NCBI GenBank assembly: GCA_029964075.1
Contig: CM057148.1
Coordinates: 25,723,916-25,787,915, forward strand
Origin: Patiria pectinifera
Lineage: Eukaryota; Echinodermata; Asteroidea; Valvatida; Asterinidae
Length of the DNA: 64,000 nucleotides
Direction of reading: 5' to 3'
Shown in pieces: positions 11,901-24,400 of the stretch (positions are counted from its first letter, which is position 1; every line of letters begins with the position of its first letter). Position numbers and translations under genes: made by a program. Under the pieces are notes generated by a model, which did no database searches, had not been told where the DNA came from, and saw only the letters and a list, made by a program, of their open reading frames with translations.

Positions 11901-13814
11901 ATTGAACCACTTTTCTCTCTAGTTTCAACAGCAGGCAGCATAAACAAAGTTTCACTGAAAGAAAACAATTTGCACGGACTGCAAATTGTCACGATTGTGA
12001 GTGTCCTTTCCCCCAAAGAACTGCACCTATATGAAAGTGGTCTTACAGAAAGTGATATTGAGCCACTTTTCTCTCTTATTTCAACAGCAGGCAGCATAAA
12101 GAGAGTCTTAATGAAAGGAAACAATTTGCACGGACTGCAGCCTGTCACGATGGCTAGTGTCCCTTCTCTTGGAGAACTGCACCTGTATAAAAGTGGTCTA
12201 AACTTACAAAATTCGATATTGAGCCACTTTTATCTCATATTTTGACAGCAGGCAGCATAAAAAACCTTTTACTGAAAGGAAACAAGTTGCACGGCTTGCA
12301 GCCTGTCACGATCGTTAGTGTCCCTTCCCTTGAAGAACTGTACCTATATGAAAGTGGTCTTACAAAGAGTGAAATTGAGCCACTTTTTTTCTCTTATTTC
12401 AAAAACAGGCAACATAAAGAGAGTTTTACTGAAAGGAAACAATTTGCACGGACTGCAGCCTATCCCGATCGTTAGTGTCCCTTCCCTTGAAGAACTCTAC
12501 CCTTATGAAAGTGGTCTTACAGAGAGTGAAATTAAGCCACTATTCTCTCTTATTTCAACAACAGGAAGCATAAAGAGAGTTTCAATGAAAGGAAACATTT
12601 TGCACGGACTGCAGCCTGTCACGATCACAAGTGTCCCTTCCCTTGCAGAACTGCACCTATATGAAAGCGGTCTTACAACGAGTGATATTGAGCCATTTTT
12701 TCCCTTCTTTCATCGGCAGGCAGCATACAGCTTCATGGTCTAAGATGAAACAATTTTAACGGTTTATCCCATGTCAACATCGACCCTATCCCCTCCCTTT
12801 ACTTAATTAATTGATCGAGTGTGGTCTGCGAAACAGTGATATCGGGCCAGTTTTCCATTTACTGTCCTCTCTTGGTCATGTGAGGGAAGTTCATTTAACT
12901 GATAACAAGTTGCACGGTACAAATATCCGAGACCTTGGCTTCTGTTCCTACTCTGAGCTGGTTGATCCTCGGTACTGATGGACCATCGATCATTAGACAT
13001 ATAACAGACATAGATTTTGGTGCAAAGAAAAACAATTCTGATCATTTCTTTGCCATTTTTCTAAAAATCCATTTCTCTAAATATCCAGACATCCCCGTTG
13101 CCTTATATATTGTCCAGTGAACCACCATTTACCATAATTGAAATCAGTCATCGTCTCATCTCATCTCAATGTTTAGTTGTCCAAGGCTGTTCAATTATTC
13201 TACTTCTGCCAGATACATTTCAAGTGTGTTTTAGGACAATCGAGGGAAGTCCGACTTTGCGCGGAACTCAGTCAGACCAGAATGCCTATATTCTTTTACG
13301 ATTACAAACATTCAGCGATTTAGAAGATACACTTCACTGTTACAAAACTACGAAAACAGCTTGGCAATATTTACATCACAATCAGTTCCGATCAGATCAA
13401 ACGTCAGCAAATTTGTCAAACATACAGCGGGCCATTTCAACTTTCATTTAGTGGTTGTTTACTAACACGTTATATCTTTTAAGGTTGCTGCTTTTGGTTC
13501 GCAGATATTCATTAACTTTCGCCAACTTGAACTTTCAATATTTACCAACCAAGTCACAACAAGACCTTTACTGATTAAGGTCCCTGCACAGAACTGTGTT
13601 TTGTTGCAACATCTCAATGACCAACTCTCAAAAGTTGCAATGGAAACAACAACATCAACAACACTCTGATGTGATAAAAACATTAACAGAGGAAGGCAAA
13701 GTTGAAGAAAATGAGCACTGTTGAGTCACGCGTCTGAAATATGTAACTTATCATGTGCCACTAATGCAAAATAGAGAAATTCCATACATGTTTTCAAATA
13801 AAAGCTAAGAATAA

Positions 13815-13875
13815 CCAGTCATCTGCTATATAGAAAGCAGGAAGTGGTAAGTTCGAATCCCATTCGCGCAACATT
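13815..13875 (+). repeat. tRNA-like fragment (SINE or tRNA pseudogene)
   Basis: Contains AAGTTCGAATCCC, a good match to the polymerase III B box, followed by a short acceptor-like end. No complete cloverleaf could be folded by eye. It shares a 'GAAAGCAGGA..' block with the tRNA-like repeats near 58,300 and 58,500. Confidence 0.35.
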
Positions 13876-16739
13876 TTATTTTAGTTTCTCGCAAATCTTC
13901 GACGACACCATGTATATATGCAGCACCTATCACATGAAATCGGTAAAAGAAAACCTAGAATTGAAATAAAAGTGAAAAAAAAAGCTTTATTAGTATCAGA
14001 CAATACACAAGCCGAGTATACACCCCTTGCCGCTGGCGTCACATTGAGGGCAGTGCTTTGTTGCTTTGTAACACGCATGAGTAGACGCATTGTATGGTAA
14101 ACCTGCCCACAGTAAGGGTGCATCGTGCAAGGGTCTGCTGTAGAGATGCGAATGATATTTCATTTGGCACAAGTTTAAGAGCGTTAAGGCATACTGCTAG
14201 TGATGGGAGTCAATCTGGTACATCTAATTCACCGAGAATAAGGCTGTGCATAATTGCTGTTTTCATGTGAGAATTTGAGAAATTAAGGCGAGATGATGTT
14301 TCAATGGCAACAACTGTAGGAAATATATCGCAACATTTTTGGAAGCATGACAGTAACAGTTCACTGACAGTGGAAATAAAATGTATACCTTCCCTCTGTT
14401 TATGCGTAAGATGTGTATAAACAATTGGTTTTGTTTAAAGTTGTACATATTAAACAGTAATACATAAAGTGCTATCATTTGCTGAATTATATTGTACTTA
14501 ATGTGCGGAAGAACATACGTTAACGCCATAATTAATACGTTAAAATCTATTTTTTTTCTGCCAAATCATTTCACAGGTGTTCGTTCTGAACTTGTTTTAT
14601 AAATGTATGTATGATAAGATTTTGAAATCCTACGGAAATAGATTTCAAACTTTGGACCTGCATGTTTAGAACAGGAAAAGACCCGTCGCATTTCAGGATT
14701 TACGCCTAAACATCGAGTGACGCTCATTTGCAAATCAAGTTTTGTTGTGAATGACTGTCAAATTTTCGGTGTATTCCACTCATATTAAAGTGAATATCTT
14801 ACAAATGTTAGATGCCATGTTTTCGAGCGGATGAAAACACTGATGAAACGTCATTTTGAGGCCGAGAAGATAACTGAAATATCTCGCAAATCAAAGCAAC
14901 TTGAAGCAGTTTAGTATCTGATAATTGCTTTAACTCAAAAATTTATGGACGTACAAATGTAACTTCGAATTGGTAAAGTACATGTCTTTGTACAAAAATA
15001 GATGCATTACACACGACCTTTCATTCACTCAATTAAGGCTCAATGCGATTTTACATCAGTTTTTTATTCAGCTGAGTTATGAATTAAGTTATAGACAAGC
15101 ACAGGAAGGAGTATGTACAGGCACAATAGGCCACACCTTTATAGTGACGCGGTAGGAAAACAATATGTCGGATTATATAAGGATTTATCGTCGTATTTAA
15201 TGGTACTGTTACTCTAACGTTTATTCGTTTGCTTAATTAACTTGACGTTTGAGTGAAGGTATAATAAATTACTGCGTTATTAGGCCTATTTTCCAGAGCC
15301 GGCAATTCAAGTACGATACAAAAAAAAGTTTGTCAAACAATGACTGCTAGTTTATCGATTGGATAAATTTACGCAAAACAGTTGAAAAAGACGAAAGCAT
15401 CTTTTGCTATTCGTAAAAGATGTGTCGTATTAACATATTTTGTTGAAACAACTTGTTTTAAGAGAAAATCATTATACAAGAGAAGCCCAATTTATATCGG
15501 TTGTGGGTAAAGGCAGTTGATATTGTGTGACTATGATGCAACACAATGTAACTACTGTTTAATTGACACATTTCTAAATAAAACCGTTGACGCAGACAAT
15601 CTTGTAATTGATGGATTGTTATTGAAACTTTGGTAAGATCACTGCTGGGGAAGATTGTTCACATCTCCGAGAATGTTATATTGCCGTGTATCGCTGCCCC
15701 TCCCAGGTTCTTTGAAAGGCATATGACGTCAATTGGAAACTATTACAATGTACTTAGGATGCACCTATACTTAACATTATTCATGGCTATTTCATGTCCG
15801 TCACTCAAAACGAACCCTCATCAACCCCCCCCCCCCATCCCACTCTCTGGTTACAGAATGGATTAAACTTGTAGAGTAGGCTAAGTCTCACCACTTCTTT
15901 GTTTCGTGTGCAGCAATGCAGTGGCGGACAGTAGATTTTCCAAAGGGGATGGGTGTGGTATTGATGTTGAAGAATTGCAGGGGGTGAGGAATTGCGAGCA
16001 GCGCAAAAAGGGCAAAAGAGGATTGAAACAACAAACCAAATTGTGCAATAGTGGGTGACGGGTGTATACACATACCTTAATATTTGGGATTTTGCAATGA
16101 CGAAAAAATGAAAACGGGTCAATCGTGAGGTGGGGGTGAAGATGGGGTGGAATGGCAACTACTGCCGGGGTGGATGGGGTGGTAACCACTGCCACTAAAC
16201 ATCCCACCTATACAGTCCATCCTTGCATCGTGTATAAGTTCCTGCAGACGAATAAGTAATAGCGCCCTCTTTCAGAATTTTATTTCCGCCTGAAGGATAT
16301 TTTACCGCCATGTCTGCATGTAGCCTTAGCACGCTGAAACAATTTTTTGTATTAATACTTAAGCATTCCCCTCCCTGTTCCTGTCCAAATTAACCGTCAG
16401 CCAATGAAATAAAGTTTCTTCCGGCGCTTCAAGGTATGCTTTTGTGATGAATGAACATTTTATGGACAGAGAGCGCCCTCATGTGGTGTGGTCTTGTGGC
16501 ACTCGTCAAAGCTGAAGTCATTACAGAGATCCTTCAACTCAACTCCATGTTTTCAAAAGTCTGACGATAAGATATCGGTCAAGGTAAATTCTTGACAGCT
16601 AAAACCTCAACGAGATTTTAAATAAATTATAACCTGAGATGCAATGGGGATACATTGTTCACGGCTATTTCATGTTTGTAATTAAATCCATTCAGATCGG
16701 GAAAACAAAAAAACAAACAATTGCAGCCTTATAATCTTA

Positions 16740-16805
16740 TTCTGATTGGGATTCGAACCAACGACTTCTTACCCATCCATCATTGTGGTATCATGATAAT
16801 AAGAA
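16740..16805 (-). repeat. tRNA-like fragment (SINE or tRNA pseudogene)
   Basis: The minus strand carries TGGTTCGAATCCCAATC, a B-box match, at the end of a tRNA-sized stretch beginning near ATGATACCACAATGATGG. No intact tRNA structure is evident. Confidence 0.35.
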
Positions 16806-17924
16806 AAAAAAATGGAAAACGGAGAGTAGTTTGTGTGAGGGTTGGACCGTAGAATTCGAAACGAAAGTGAAAACACGTAACACACGTTGGAAACAAAATT
16901 GCCAAAAACACAAATCCTTCCCTTGACATCTCGAGATCGAATCAGAATAAAGGAAGTTACCATCCAGGGGTATTTTATCGTCATTTAAGTAAAAAAAAAA
17001 CACTCTGCACACGAGATTGTTAAAAAGATAGACCATGTACATGATGTAATGAATAAAACACTCAAAACGGTGGCCAGGGCCCCCCCCCCCAAAAAAAAAC
17101 CCAAAAATATTTTGTTTTGTTTTTAAGTGACGTCCCAATAACGGCTGGCACTGCGTGAACCACCAACTTCTTCTCAAAAAAGTTTTGTTAAAGTGGTCAG
17201 AAATCGCCTCAAACAACACCAAGGAGTATCTAGACTCCATCAAAACAAATAAATAAAAGCGGACCCCGAGGCCCTCGCCGTTGTTTGTTTTACCCATCAT
17301 TTTTTTTGCCCCCCCCCCCACAAAAAAAACCAAGTTGTGCTCTGGATCAGCCCTTGTAGGCACCCAGACCTATATCAGCAGCTAAGCTGAGTACCCAGTC
17401 CTAGCATTACAATAATAACAAAGAAACACAGTGTTTCAACCGATGTAACATTTGGTCCATTGTGATCATAAAGAATCGCGGAACTTGCGAACGCTATGTC
17501 AATTCTGTAATTTTAATTACCCTATGGAACAGGTTAGTTACTCTAGTACAATTATAACGCCAAAAAGAGTTGTAAAGGGTGACCGCTGCAAGCTAAACAC
17601 ACCCTGAAGACGTTCCCAGACCTGACCCTCACTGAAATCCTCATTGAACGTGAAATTCACGTAAAACAGGTGAACGCACGCAATTATACTTGCCAACTTT
17701 AAATCTATACTTGAGAAATAATAAGCACTTACTTCACAATATTGCAGACTCATTTACTTTACAGTCGTCCCAAATGCGGCGGTCAACAATGATTTTGTCG
17801 AGAGACAAGAGGCCAGCCAGCAAACCCCCCCCCCCCCCCCCCCCCCCGCTTGCAATAAGCCTTTGGTAAACATAATCCACTTCGGCAAGGTTCTGGATCG
17901 GCATTGTTACGCAATTAATACCAA

Positions 17925-18240
17925 TAATTATAATTTCGGATGCTAATCATCCTTACTCGCAGCTGAGAAGCTGAATTGCGAAGGACGCGGCTACAACGTG
18001 GTCGGGCCGCTGGCACGTAAAGGCGCCTATGGCTGACCACGGAGCACAGCCTGAGATCGAAAGTGTTTGATTTTTCCGGAGGGAGGAAAACCGGAGGGCC
18101 CGGAGAAGAAAAAAAAACACTAGTGAAACAGGAGGGAACCAACGCACAACTCTACTCACATGCGATCCGCGGCCAGGATTCGAACCGTGGCCACCTTGGT
18201 GAGAGGCGAGCGCTTTACGTACAAACCATTATGCCACCCT
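17925..18240 (-). mobile_element. tRNA-derived SINE
   Basis: Read on the minus strand, a tRNA head begins near 18,240. The A-box-like TGGCATAATGG (18,226-18,236) and B-box GGTTCGAATCC (18,176-18,186) are about 40 bp apart, followed by a GC-rich body to about 17,925. This is the layout of polymerase III SINEs. The anticodon region is degenerate, so it is not a working tRNA gene. Confidence 0.65.
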
Positions 18241-19479
18241 CAATAATGTACTCTGTGAAATTCCAGTTTTAATATTGTAACGGACAACTGTATAACTTTT
18301 TGATGTTGCTATAGTTCACTAGCCGCCGCCGGGGGGCTCCGGCTGCGCGTTGTTGGCGCCTTGGGCCACAGGTGCGTTGATCTAGATCTTTTATCTAGCT
18401 AGCTAAGTGCGCGCTCCGGAGATTACTTTCTATAAATAGGTCAGTGAATGGTTTGGCTACTCCAAGTTGTTACATTGTAATACATTTTGTGAAGCTGTAC
18501 TTGACTGCTTGCCTATGCCTGGGAATGAGCAGATGTTGGTCTCATCCTTACTAAAAAAAATCCGAATTAGAAATCATGTGTCCCTTTTCCTTGCATTTTT
18601 CCTTGCGTTCCCAATACACTATCAATAGCAACAGTATTATAACTATAAGTTATTCCCTGTAAACTGGAGCCTGAAAACGTCATTTTAATTGTGTTTACAT
18701 GTAGCTTGTTTACATAAGGACTATGCCGAGGTCGTGGACCACTGTGATCCACCCAGACCAGGTCTTAAGCGAATATAGGTTAGAAAGATTTCTAACACTG
18801 GGGACTCCCCTATTGAGCACTGTGCAAAAAAGAACAATTAATAAAGGCTTATTGCACGTGAGTTTTGAAATATTGTAAAATAACCATATAAAGTCAGATA
18901 ACACATCTTTCAGAAAAACTTTATTTTATTCAAATTGATGCATTGGAACATACGCTATGCTTCATCGAACTCAAGGGTTAACAATCGTCTTGGGCCATTT
19001 TCCTTGAAAGTGAGAAAGCGCAGTTAGAGCGACAAAAAAATTTATTATCTGTGTTTAAAAATAACTTGTGACTTATACTTCCGGCTTGGATCTGTGAACT
19101 TGATGGGTAAAGAAAGTGGCCCAATTGGTTTTTCAACCGTATTGTGATTGCTGTAAAAAGCATTTGGGAAACCAATTATTCTACCCAGCGATACATTAGA
19201 CACGATTATGAATACTACCTCCCACTTTTCTGAAAACATGCCAAATTCGACTTGGTTATTTTCTAGGTCCCTAAATTGTCCTTCGGACTTCGAACAATGT
19301 AGGGAACGATAGCTAGCAGTGAATCCCGTATAGATTTAGGTTTTTCTCATAATGAATGCACATTATATGCAAGACTAGCCGCGGTCTTATTCTCGCCCCC
19401 TGAAATCACAACAATAATGCTTGCGCAGAACCAGTTTATTGCGAACTTACAACAAGGCTACCACTAATATGCAGTTTGC
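18241..19479. other. Non-coding stretch, nothing recognised
   Basis: AT-rich sequence without a frame, repeat or RNA gene that I can support. A GC-rich block at 18,320-18,360 is unexplained. Confidence 0.4.
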
Positions 19480-19491
19480 GTGCGATTTTTG

Positions 19492-19934
19492 ATGAATTTG
19501 AAAGTGTACCTGGCAACTATCCATAAAGAGATAGAGGGGCATTACTGTTCAGTATTTGAAACCTATGCAGTAGAAATGCTTGAAAGTTGCTTTCATGGAG
19601 ACACTCAGCCTGCTGGTTATGAAAAGAGTCCGTTTCTTGATAACCATGTGTTCATGTGTCATCCATACACAAATTAGCTGTGAACATCGTTTTCAGAAAA
19701 TCAAAAATAATGTTGCGCACGCGAAAAGATGATCCTATCAATGGCTTCAAATGGGAACTAGTACCGGTCCCCGTATTTTATAAGGGGAGGGCAGTCGATA
19801 CTGTCAGAGCATTTACTTACCCAGATTACGAACTACTTTGTATGGACGAATTTGGGCACGTGATACACACACGGAGGTCCTCTTCAATGGTGAATGCGTT
19901 GTGTCAGCTTTTGTACAAAACGACTGCTTCATGA
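19492..19934 (+). CDS. Possible coding exon(s) or gene relic of unknown function
   Basis: Two overlapping plus-strand frames have protein-like composition. The first (ATG 19,492 to stop 19,677) reads KVYLATIHKEIEGHYCSVFE. The second (ATG 19,710 to stop 19,934) contains NGFKWELVPVPVFYKG and DYELLCMDEFGHVIHTR. An AG at the end of GTTTTCAG just before the second could be a splice acceptor, which would make it a terminal exon. Otherwise a frameshift separates the two, as in a relic. I do not recognise the family. There are no close neighbours that suggest a role. Confidence 0.35.
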
Positions 19935-21474
19935 CTATTCATTCTGAACAAAAGGGAGCACAGTGCACAGATAGAAGTGATAGCATGCAAATGGGTCTAA
20001 AGAGAGAGTGAAATAGCTCGGGTACATTTTTTGGACGCCATTTCTGGTCCCCCTCCCCCCCCCCCAAAAATGGAAACTGTCCGTACATACAACGTACATG
20101 TTCACCCGTTGTCGCGTCATAGATATGGGGAAAATAGACACAACAAACATGCGCTCTGTGTTGTGTTACATGATACGCTCCAAGCTTGTCTAGGTTTAAT
20201 AAATCTATGCCCGGCCGTTGTTGTATTACAAAACACTGCATTCGAATTGACCAATCAAACATTTAGCCCTAATTTGGGAACGAAATGACGTCATGATTTA
20301 GTAAAGTCAACTCCGATTGGCTGAGGCGCGGGATCGCATAACTCTGGATATTTAGGTATATCAGACGTTAGACTGGAGACTGGGCTCCGTGGAAAACTGA
20401 ACGGGTGGTACTCAGACTAGTCTATACACGGCGCTGCAAAGATTTCATTGAGCTGCGGTTAACTGAACTGTACTGAAATAAACTTAAATGAACTGAACTG
20501 AACTGAACCGCGCCCTATAAATATTGATTTTGCTGGGTGGAAGGAATCTTCGACCGTAAAATATTAAACGAAAAAAGGCATCCTTTACTGATTGGAAATG
20601 GTTTTATTTAACTTTCTTTTCAAAATAACTTATATAGGACGAGGATCTACTTTACTTTTCAATGTCTTATAACACAAAACGCAGCAGAAATAAGAAACTA
20701 TTGTTAGAGTTTTGTCATTCCTTGTAAATACTAAGCTTTATTCCACTCAAATTTGTTCTCTTTTTCCTTGACAACAATTGCAAAAACATTTTTTGTGTGA
20801 AAAAAAGTAACAAGTCATGTAACTCTTTATAAAGCTTCACACCATGCTTTGTTAATAACAACAAGATGTTCTTCAACTATTTTGTCTATGTAGTATGTTT
20901 GCCTTTAAATTTACTTATGGATTTGAGAGCAACCATTACAAGCGTAAAATAACGCATGAGTAAAAAAAATCGATAGGTTGATAAAACTAAAGAATACAAA
21001 TAGGCATTAAAACTTTGTATATTCAAAGAAACAATTATGTTTCAGAAGCATGTTTTAAGAACCAATAAGCATTCATCCAATTTTAACAGGTGTATTTTAA
21101 GATGCCGGTTCTTAAGTGAAGGGAATCATCATAGAAAAATACGTCAAACAATTTATGGTCAAATACTGCTTTAGAGAATAAGATATTGAAATTTAAGAAC
21201 TTTTTTTGACATTTTGTATCCATATTGACAATAATGTCAGTGACATTCTTAGACGTCAAAGCAGAGTTATAACGACTGTGCATCTGCTTTTGATTTGTTC
21301 CGATATTATCTACGTTCGCTACATTCAATATGGAAACCAGATTTTATGTGATCTGACCAAAGAAATAGGTACAACCACGCCCCTACCCTGATCCTAATAA
21401 TCCAATGCTGAACGCTGCTGATTTATCAATCAATTATCGTAAGGTGGTTCCAAGCCCGGTCGATCTGCGGTTGT
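19935..21474. other. Intergenic; probable 3' UTR of the His-rich gene at 21,475
   Basis: No exon seen. A palindromic CRE-like TGACGTCA lies at 20,286-20,293 with an inverted CCAAT (ATTGG) about 25 bp on, but no gene start nearby is evident. A short TGAAC repeat lies at 20,490-20,510. A minus-strand AATAAA near 20,605 could end the transcript of the His-rich gene upstream of it. Confidence 0.35.
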
Positions 21475-24400
21475 TTAGTGGTGATGTCCGTGATGATGGG
21501 GATCGTGATGTGGGGGAGGGTGGTGCTGTAAATCAAAAAGAAAGAGACAAATAGTGATTAGTCAGATGATATACAGACAGATAGACAACATAAACAGATG
21601 GGCAAACAGATATATCAGATGAGAAAATTATTACAACTGACGCAAAGAGCTTCTGAAAATCCGTCTGAATTGCCATCTAAGATTTCATAGGATTTTTTTA
21701 ATCATTCGGCAAAGTGTGTGGTCTTTTTGGCAACTGAGACAGCATTGTATGCTGTAGTTGAGCTGGACCTAAAAGAGTCTGTCTACGACATTTTAAACTC
21801 GGCTAATCAGGGCAGTCAGATCGTCAGTCACTCAATCATTCAATAGACCATTATCATGTTGCAGCTATCTTGATTTTTCCCATTCGAATCAACGTAACCG
21901 ACGCGGGGCTGGAGGAAAAAATAGTATGGTTCCTTTTTGCACAAAACATTATGATTTATTGCTGTTATTGGATACAGGGAACACAACTGAAATGGTGGCA
22001 ACATGATAAAGGTCTATATGGTCAGTCAGTCAGTCGGGCAGACGGACGGGGAGTCAGCCAGTCACTCTCTCAGTCGGTCGGGGAGTGTGCCAGTCACTCG
22101 GTCAGTAGATATGAGTCAGTCAGGCAGTCACCCGAGGAGTCAGTCAGGGAGGCAGTCAGTCAGCCAGTCACTCAGTCAATAGGTCAGGCAGTCATTTCGG
22201 GAGTCGGTCAGTCAGTCACTCGGGGAGTAGGTCGGGGGGGGGGAGGCAGTCAGTCAGCCAGTCACTCGGTCAGGAGGTCAATCAGTCAGGCACTCACTTG
22301 GTCAATGGGTCAGTAAGTGAAGCAGGCAGTCAGTCCGCCAGTCACTCAGGGAGTAGGTCAGGCAGTCACTCGGTCAGTAGGTCAGTCAGTCGGGGAGACA
22401 GTCAGTCCGCCAGTCACTCGGGGAGTAGGTCAGGCAGTCACTAGGTCAGTGGGTCAGTCAGTCGGGGAGGCTGTCAGTCAGCCAGTGTCTCACTTAGACG
22501 GTCGGGGAGTCGGCCAGTCACTCACCCTGTCGGGGTCGGTCAGTCGGGGAGTCAGTCAGTATATCGGTCAGCAAGTCACTCAATACGAGCAATAATGCTG
22601 GCCCGTTAAAAATTCCGTCTAGGCTTGAATAGTGATGTTTGGGCTTATGAGGGGTAAATTTTTGGAAAATGAACCTACATGTACATCATGGTGCACAGGC
22701 GCGTGGTGCGGGTCCACGTGGAGGTGAGGATCAACGTGGTGATGTGGGTCCACGTGGTGGTGAGGATCAACGTGGTGGTGAGGGTCCACATGGTGAGGGT
22801 CATGGTGACCTCCATGGTGAGCATCGTGGTGACTATCCTGATTTGAAGAAACAGAAATATCCCAATCCAAATCAAAGTGGTCCTTTCGTGAATTCCCATC
22901 ATGACGAAGAGGTGGTGGATTTACAAACTCATGTGGAAAAGTACTTTTATAGCAAGTTTAGCAAAATAATGCAGTTTGTTTTTAAGTACAACTTAAGACT
23001 GAAAGGAATCGAACGCATAGACCCCTAAATTGCAGTACCTGCGATATATACTGTGATATACACTTTACATCTTTTTAGGGCATTTGACAAATTCGAAAAT
23101 AGTTGAGTTAATTTTTAATTGTCCTACTTGGAGTACAAAAGGAACCATTATTATTCCTTTTGACTTTTCTTGGCAACGAAGTATAATAGTTTATCTAGAG
23201 AGCTCAACAATCCCCAATTGGGGAGGAAATCCTCAAGCGCAAATGGAGGTGGATCGGCCACACTCTAATGCTAGGTCGTTCACACATTCCCGAACTATTG
23301 CCACGAATACCCCGATCTGTATAGCGAATACAATTTTTTGATGGCATCGGGAGAAATTAGCCCCTATTCGCTGTTAGTAAGAATAACTTAAAGGGAAGAT
23401 ACAGCATTTGCAAACATCACAATAACGAAATTATCAAATTATCATGAAATATCTTACTGGATTGTTAGGGAATGACAGTCTAAAGCATCCTGTAAAATCG
23501 TGGCTCCTGGTTTGCTATCATTCTCAAGAAAAATAGTATTTTTCCAACGCTGGTTGGCCGACCAGCGTTGAAAAAAAATGGCTTTTTTTCAAAACCTGCT
23601 TCTAATTTTTCATAATTAGTCATTCATTGTTTTCTGTGCAATTGATTGCACACCATTGAAGGGTTACAGGCCCGCTAGACTGATTCTCTGACCTTACAAT
23701 TTTCAAAAGTCTATAAATTGCTCCGTTTCATCTTAAGTGGGGTCGGGGAATCAGACTACAAGAACATGATAGGTTTTCTTGGTTTTTTCAACATCTACAA
23801 GCCAGAAACGTGAAACAAGTCATTTTAACGTATTTGGTGATAACATACGAATCCTCCAAATCCATTTACTTCTGAAAATTTCAACAAAATCAAATGTTGT
23901 ACATTCCCTTTAAGAATGAAACAAAATAATCAAGAACTAGGTACGAATTGAAAGCCGAATCAGACCGAATCAAGCCGAATGATTGCGATTAAGTGCAGAA
24001 TAAAACCGAATGGTAGCGATTTCGTCAAGTATAATATACGAATGACTCCAGAATCATGCAGAGTGACCCAATATTATAATATAAATACATTTCTTCATAC
24101 ATTCGTAATGATTCGGCATGATTCTTGACTGTTAACACTGAACATAACTCTACAAAACTTTTAGGGGCGGATTCCGCCCCCCCCCAAGATCTCGGCCATC
24201 GAGTAACGAACAATTTTGAAACTCGGTACATGCATAGAGCAACTCTTCCTAAACATACCCAATGAATTTCATGACTCTAGGTCAAAGGGTTTTGGAATTA
24301 TGGCTAATTAATTATTCATATGTACAAATGGCAATTATGCTCTGTGTACACGACGTATATGCGAAAATTCATTTTTCACGGCGCGTAGCGCCGGAAAATG

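Larger units (their letters stand above)
6916..12990 (+). pseudogene. Decayed continuation of the NLR LRR array (about 36 units)
   Basis: The same 156-bp repeats continue directly after the stop, but with frameshifts, deletions and stops, so no frame stays open beyond about 150 codons. Some lesions are shared by several units: 'GATTGAGCTG' replaces an open codon pair at about 7034 and 8022, and a related 'GATTTTAGCTG' lies near 8637. A truncated LINE sits at 8957-9280. From about 11,000 the units drift further from the consensus (for example 'TESDIEPLFSLISTAGSIK'). The last recognisable LRR, with a distinct ending (ASVPTLSWLIL), is near 12,940-12,990 and may be the ancestral C-terminus. The simplest reading is a 3' part of the receptor gene cut off by the lesion near 6905. 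Confidence 0.85.
12991..17924. other. About 5 kb of non-coding DNA with simple repeats and tRNA-like fragments
   Basis: I see no convincing exon. Contents are a tRNA-like B-box segment near 13,850, a minus-strand one near 16,750, C/A homopolymer runs near 15,825, 17,080 and 17,310, and a run of about 27 C at 17,824-17,848. The segment 15,910-16,205 begins and ends with CAGTGGCGG / CCACTGCCACT-like ends, possibly another inverted-repeat element. Confidence 0.5.

Noticed and set aside
6916-12990. A second, independent NLR gene with only LRRs
   Set aside because: No NACHT or start region follows the stop, the repeats are the same family in the same phase and strand, and no frame stays open; a broken continuation is simpler.
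20286-20293. CRE palindrome as promoter of a fifth His-rich gene
   Set aside because: No His-rich exon or matching second site lies at the expected distance on either strand.
21870-22595. Long plus-strand open frames rich in Gln, Ser and Val
   Set aside because: They run through the CAGT-based simple repeat, which happens to lack stops in that frame; low complexity and inside an intron.
22669-23028. Plus-strand Gly/His/Arg-rich open frame
   Set aside because: Antisense of exon 2 of the His-rich gene on the minus strand, which has proper splice sites and paralogues.
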